Assembly: GCA_964405405.1 (NCBI GenBank)
Contig: CAYONT010000009.1
Span: forward strand, 4,684-68,683
DNA: 64,000 bases
Reading direction: 5' to 3'
Source of the DNA: CAMCYM01 sp964405405
GTDB lineage: Bacteria; Bacteroidota; Bacteroidia; Flavobacteriales_D; Sanyastnellaceae
The position numbers and the translations under genes were made by a program. Shown in pieces: positions 60,195 to 64,000 of the stretch. A model generated the notes under the pieces. It was given only the letters and a program-made list of their open reading frames with translations, had not been told where the DNA came from and searched no databases. Each line of letters opens with the position of its first letter. The first letter of the stretch is position 1.

Positions 60195-61007
60195 TCAAGG
60201 GTTGCTTTGCAACTGGCAGGCAAGGGCTGCGAAGGCTTCAGGCGGCAATTGCTCCGCGCGCAGATCCAGCAGCTCGGGCGCACAGGACTGGGTATCATAG
60301 CCGGCGGACTTGAGTGCATTGCGCAGGGTCTTGCGCCGCTGGTTGAAAGCGGCCTTCACCACCCGCTTCAGGGTGGCATCTGAAACCGCCGGTCCCAGGG
60401 GCACTTCCCGCCGAACCAGGGAGATGACACCGCTCTGGACCTTCGGAGGGGGCTGGAAGGCACCGGGCGACACCGTGAACAAATACGCGGGCTCGTAGTG
60501 GATTTGCATCAGGACGCTCAGGATGCCATAGACCTTGGATCCCGGAGGCGAAACGATGCGCTCCGCCACCTCTTTTTGGAACATGCCCACGAGCGCGTGC
60601 ACGCGTGCGCGCTGATCAAACGCCCAGAAAACGATCTGCGAAGAGATGTTATACGGGAAGTTGCCGACAAGCAGGAACGACTTATCACCAAAGTCGGGGT
60701 GCTGAGCCGGGTTCCAGGCGAGCAGGTCTTGCGCGAACAACCGGTCTGCCGGAAGCACTTGCTGGTGGGTGAGGTAGGCCAAACTCTCCCCATCAACCTC
60801 CAGGGCAAACAAGGGACCCAGCGCCCGCTCCGCGAGGGGGCGTGTCAGCGCCCCAGTGCCCGGCCCCACCTCCACTTGGATCACGTCGCTCCCCAAGGGC
60901 CGGGCCACATCGGCGATGGCGTCCGCGATGCGATCCGCCACCGCCCCGTCCCGCAAGAAATGCTGGCCCAGGTGTTTCTTAGGTCGAACCGGAGAATCTT
61001 GTCCCAT
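60195..61007 (-). CDS. rsmA: 16S rRNA dimethyladenosine transferase
   Basis: Dimethylates two adjacent adenosines in the 3' hairpin of 16S rRNA (KsgA reaction). The 270-residue product opens MGQDSPVRPKKHLGQHFLRD, has the SAM loop VEVGPGTGALTRPL and the catalytic NFPYNISSQIVFW (NLPY variant), then VKAAFNQRRKTLRNAL in the C-terminal domain. ATG 61007 is the family start; the frame is open to 61082. It starts 14 bases after the DUF4286 gene stop and is likely co-transcribed with it. Confidence 0.95.
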   Translation of the reverse strand: MGQDSPVRPKKHLGQHFLRDGAVADRIADAIADVARPLGSDVIQVEVGPGTGALTRPLAERALGPLFALEVDGESLAYLTHQQVLPADRLFAQDLLAWNPAQHPDFGDKSFLLVGNFPYNISSQIVFWAFDQRARVHALVGMFQKEVAERIVSPPGSKVYGILSVLMQIHYEPAYLFTVSPGAFQPPPKVQSGVISLVRREVPLGPAVSDATLKRVVKAAFNQRRKTLRNALKSAGYDTQSCAPELLDLRAEQLPPEAFAALACQLQSNP

Positions 61008-61021
61008 CGTTGCTCCTTGCT

Positions 61022-61342
61022 TTACTGCGCTTCTCGCCCCTCGCCCAAGATGGACAGCACGGTGCGAAAGGCGACGGTGCAATCTCCGAACTTTGCGGCG
61101 TGTTTTGCCTGCAGTTCGGGGGCGTGGGTTTCTGCATAGTGGTTGAAACCTTCATGCGACCACGCAACGTATTGGACGGCAAAGGTCTCACCCCCTTCCT
61201 CTTCTGCATGCATTCGACAAATTTTATAATCGCGAAAGGCCCCGGTAGCCATGACTTCAGGGATGTGTTCTTGCTGCATGAAGTGCAGCCATTCCCTTGA
61301 TTTGCGCGGGTCCACGCTGATGGTGACGTTGTATAGAACCAT
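61022..61342 (-). CDS. DUF4286-family protein
   Basis: A 106-residue protein of unknown function starting MVLYNVTISVDPRKSREWLHFM, with HIPEVMATGAFRDYKICRM and FAVQYVAWSHEGFNHYAETH. It resembles a dimeric alpha-beta barrel-type fold. It is a small conserved Bacteroidota family that often sits beside rsmA, as here (14-base gap), which suggests, but does not prove, a link to ribosome maturation. No clear promoter was found upstream. Confidence 0.88.
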   Translation of the reverse strand: MVLYNVTISVDPRKSREWLHFMQQEHIPEVMATGAFRDYKICRMHAEEEGGETFAVQYVAWSHEGFNHYAETHAPELQAKHAAKFGDCTVAFRTVLSILGEGREAQ

Positions 61343-61382
61343 GTTGACCGATGCTTAATAGAAATTTGTCGCAGCAAGTTGA

Positions 61383-61412
61383 TTGTTTGTCGAGAATTTT
61401 CTCGTATATTCG
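61383..61412 (+). promoter_or_regulatory. Promoter of the giant adhesin-like gene
   Basis: TTG (61383-61385), a 19-base spacer and TATATTCG (61405-61412) fit the Bacteroidota promoter. It leaves a leader of about 30 bases before ATG 61443. A CGAGAATTTTCTCG palindrome (61391-61404) sits in the spacer and could be an operator. Confidence 0.6.
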
Positions 61413-61442
61413 AGTTCTGAAATCTTAACCAAGATAAAAGTG

Positions 61443-64000
61443 ATGCGTACACTTTTCCTCTCCCTGCTCTGTTTATTCGGAGCACTAACAATTCTGCAAG
61501 CGCAGGATTCGAGCTACGGCATCGCCTACCAGGCGGTTGCGCGTGATGCCGACGGCGACCCACTGGCGGGCGCCGAACTCGATGTGAGGGTCACGTTGAA
61601 AGACGGGTCCACCACATTGTGGCAGGAAGTTCATGCCAGCGTATTAACCAACCAGTTCGGAAACCTGGCCTTCACCATCGGCTCGGGCACGCTTACGGCG
61701 GGCACGTCGCTGACGGATGTGGATTGGTCGTCCGCCGGTTTGCACTTCGAAATCGAAGTGAACGCCGGTGCGGGTTATGCCTCCTTTGGAGACGTAGCTG
61801 TCCAAGCCGTACCCGTTGCGCTTTATGCGTTGAATGGTCAGGAGGAAGAAATCGCTGCCTTGTGGACGGCGTTGGGCGAACACGAAGGAAACTTCGATGC
61901 GTTCGTAACGACGACGAACAACAACCTGGCTGCGCTGTCTGGCGCCATCGCCGCTGAAGAAGACGCCCGCATCGCTGCGGACGGTGCACTTCAGTCGGGC
62001 ATCGATGCCAACGCGGATGCGATCGCTGCACTGGCGGGAGAGGTCGCAGCAGAAGATGCTGCCCTGCTCGGTTTGATTCAGGACAACGCAGGAGACATCT
62101 CTGTCCTGCAAATCGCCGTTAGCGAAAACACCGCGGACCTCATGGACATTTTCTCCGTGATGTCCATCGGTCCAGGCGGCACCACCTTCCTCGGAAACAT
62201 CACCTCCACCGGCGGTCTGAACATTCAGGGCGCAGCGGTAGTGGATGGCTCCTTGACGGTGAATGGCTCGTTGATCATCCCCGGCACCTTCACGGCTGCC
62301 AATGGTTTGTTCAACTACCTGACCGCTGGCAACGCTGACTTCGAAGAAGTATTGATTGAATCTGCCACCATCGAAGACCTGCGTTTCATCAACGGCCGTG
62401 GACTCGGCCCGCTGAGCACGTTGGACATCGACGGTACATTTAATGTAGACGGCGCTGCCACCATGGGGTCAAACCTCACGGTTGCTGGCAATGTATCTGC
62501 TGCTGCACCGACGGCTGGCAACCACTTGACCACCAAGGCTTATGTGGATGCTGCTGACGCGTTGCTCCAGGGAGCCATCACGGCCGAGGAAGTAGCACGT
62601 GTTGCTGCTGACATCGCACTGCAGGCTGGCTTGGACGCTGAAGCAGGTGCCCGCATTGCTGCGGACGCTGCGCTGCAGTTGGGTCTGAACAATGAAATCG
62701 CTGCACGCGCCGCTGGTGATGCTGCTTTGCAGTTGGGCTTGGACAACGAAGTCGCTGCCCGCATCTCGGGTGACGCTGCGCTGCAATTGGGCTTGGACAA
62801 CGAAGTCGCTGCCCGCATCGCTGCTGACGCGGCTTTGCAATTGGGCTTGGACAACGAAGTCGCTGCCCGCATCGCTGCTGACATCTTGTTGCAACAAGGC
62901 TTGGACGCTGAAGAAGCTGCCCGCATTGCAGAGGATGCCACCTTGGCTGCTGGTGTTGCTGCCAACCTCTTCCGCATCAGCGCTGCCGCTGCGGACATGG
63001 GCTTCGGTTCTGAGACCGCAGGTTCCACCACGTTGGTTCCCGTTCACCCGGGCTACACCAGCGAGAACTACCTGAACGATGGCATGACACTGGTGGATGC
63101 GGACAATGCATTGGATGCTGCCCTCAAGGCAGAGGCTGATGCCCGCATTGCTGCTGATGGCATTCACACCGCTGGCATCGCTGCCAACGTTGCCGCCATC
63201 GCTGCTTTGAACTTGGATGTCGATGCTTTGGAATTGGCTCTTGCTGCTGAAGTTTCTCGCGCTCTGCTCGCAGAGGCGGCGCTTCAGGCTGACATCGATG
63301 CCAACGAAGCTGCCTCGATTGCTGCCGACGGAGTACTCCAAAGCAACATCAACGCAGAAGCTACGGCCCGTGCGAACGCAGACTTGACCCTCCAGGGCTT
63401 GATCGAAGCCGAGGAATCTGCGCGTATCGCTGCGGATGGTGCTGAGGCTACCGCCCGTGCAAACGCCGACGCGACCTTGCAAACGAACATCGACAACGAG
63501 GCGGCTGCCCGCATCGCTGGAGACGCTGCTGAAGCGCTCGCTCGCGCTGCAGCCATCGCTGCTGAGCAATCAGCTCGCATTGCACAGGACTTGGTCCTCG
63601 CAGGTGAGATTGACACCGAAGAAGCGGCACGCATCGCTGGGGACGCCGCTGAGGCCACTGCCCGCGCTGCTGCAGTTACCTTGCTCACGAACTTGATCAA
63701 CGATGAAGTAGCGGACCGCATCGCTGCGGTAGCCGCTGAGGCATCTGCCCGCAACGCGGCTGACTTGGTACTCCAAGGCAACATCGATGCGGAAGCTGCT
63801 GCACGTTCTGCTGCGGACATCGCTGAGGCTACGGCCCGCGCTGCTGCAGACAACAACCTGCAGGGACAGATCACTTCGAACGACGGAGACATTGCTGCGC
63901 TGCAGTTGTCTTTGAGCAACGAAGTATTCGCCCGCCAGTTCGGTGACGCTGCCAACGCAAACGCCATCGGTGCGAACGTAATCGCCATCTCGAACGAGGT
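61443..64000 (+). CDS. Giant repetitive adhesin/fibre-like secreted protein, 3' end outside window
   Basis: At least 852 residues, still open at the window end. A signal peptide (TLFLSLLCLFGALTILQAQ) leads into a Bacteroidota fibre-type N-terminal domain (IAYQAVARDADGDPLAGAEL, TNQFGNLAFTIGSGT). Residues about 130-385 mix helical pieces with a beta-rich block (TSTGGLNIQGAAVVDGSLTV) and NHLTTKAYVDAADALL. From residue 385 there are seven 18-residue units of the pattern ARIAADAALQLGLDNEVA, an interlude (FGSETAGSTTLVPVHPGYTS), then units that also insert 11-residue blocks like EATARANADAT. The stalk should be long, alanine-rich and coiled. A surface adhesin or fibre role is inferred; the anchoring domain is unseen. 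Confidence 0.85.
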   Translation, partial: MRTLFLSLLCLFGALTILQAQDSSYGIAYQAVARDADGDPLAGAELDVRVTLKDGSTTLWQEVHASVLTNQFGNLAFTIGSGTLTAGTSLTDVDWSSAGLHFEIEVNAGAGYASFGDVAVQAVPVALYALNGQEEEIAALWTALGEHEGNFDAFVTTTNNNLAALSGAIAAEEDARIAADGALQSGIDANADAIAALAGEVAAEDAALLGLIQDNAGDISVLQIAVSENTADLMDIFSVMSIGPGGTTFLGNITSTGGLNIQGAAVVDGSLTVNGSLIIPGTFTAANGLFNYLTAGNADFEEVLIESATIEDLRFINGRGLGPLSTLDIDGTFNVDGAATMGSNLTVAGNVSAAAPTAGNHLTTKAYVDAADALLQGAITAEEVARVAADIALQAGLDAEAGARIAADAALQLGLNNEIAARAAGDAALQLGLDNEVAARISGDAALQLGLDNEVAARIAADAALQLGLDNEVAARIAADILLQQGLDAEEAARIAEDATLAAGVAANLFRISAAAADMGFGSETAGSTTLVPVHPGYTSENYLNDGMTLVDADNALDAALKAEADARIAADGIHTAGIAANVAAIAALNLDVDALELALAAEVSRALLAEAALQADIDANEAASIAADGVLQSNINAEATARANADLTLQGLIEAEESARIAADGAEATARANADATLQTNIDNEAAARIAGDAAEALARAAAIAAEQSARIAQDLVLAGEIDTEEAARIAGDAAEATARAAAVTLLTNLINDEVADRIAAVAAEASARNAADLVLQGNIDAEAAARSAADIAEATARAAADNNLQGQITSNDGDIAALQLSLSNEVFARQFGDAANANAIGANVIAISNE
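62595..62972 (+). repeat. 54-bp in-frame tandem repeat (18 residues)
   Basis: Seven consecutive 54-base units inside the adhesin-like gene. Units 2-5 are nearly identical (CTGCAGTTGGGC and AACGAAGTCGCTGCC blocks recur), and units 1, 6 and 7 are diverged. Recombination between units could change the stalk length. Confidence 0.9.

Overview
The window is a GC-rich (about 60%) chromosomal piece of a Gram-negative, heterotrophic member of the Bacteroidota. It is probably a draft or metagenome assembly, because two 100-base runs of N interrupt it. The assignment rests on type IX secretion C-terminal domains, SusC-like TonB receptors with carboxypeptidase-regulatory N-termini, Bacteroidota-type promoters (TAnnTTTG at -7, sometimes TTG at -33), the near absence of Shine-Dalgarno sequences, a three-gene succinate dehydrogenase, and Bacteroidota families such as DUF4286, DUF6495 and HU-SPOR proteins. 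Kdo synthesis (kdsB) shows it makes lipopolysaccharide. I cannot name the genus.

Layout. 1-8.5 kb: glyS (partial) and gpsA diverge, then a 1361-residue secreted beta-propeller/PKD protein, an HU-SPOR protein and a HAD hydrolase. 8.5-14.3 kb, minus strand: TonB receptor, kdsB, S9 peptidase and DUF6495, probably one operon. 14.4-19.4 kb: dprA, rseP and a class A penicillin-binding protein with an unusual cysteine-rich insert. 19.4-27 kb: CoA transferase (scoAB), folB-gltX, ssb, sdhCAB and tRNA-Pro. 27.1-29.9 kb: a heavy-metal-domain protein coupled to a TonB receptor. 29.9-36.2 kb: a DNA-damage mutagenesis cassette (short DnaE-type polymerase, SRAP protein, Y-family polymerase, divergent self-cleaving XRE/S24 repressor). 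36.3-45.1 kb: NifU-like protein, two paired amidohydrolase-like proteins, DUF4139 protein, trpS and a bacilliredoxin. 45.1-50.2 kb: aspS, an acyl-CoA carboxylase, yefM-yoeB and a secreted thioredoxin-like protein. 50.3-61.3 kb: queA, a Kelch protein, truB, a TraB/GumN protein, then DUF4286-rsmA-fbp-mfd-terC on the minus strand. From 61.4 kb a giant repetitive adhesin-like protein runs off the end.

Most genes are housekeeping. The points of interest are (1) the complete polymerase/repressor cassette, (2) a family of short hairpin repeats that sit directly behind stop codons at seven loci and bracket the toxin-antitoxin pair, (3) a 9-mer, AGGCCAAAC, found 18 times on both strands in coding and non-coding DNA where fewer than one copy is expected, (4) a zinc-ribbon-like insert in a periplasmic penicillin-binding protein, and (5) an adhesin stalk built from 18- and 29-residue units. 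Metabolically, the CoA transferase, acyl-CoA carboxylase, complex II and fructose-bisphosphatase fit growth on acids and amino acids with gluconeogenesis.
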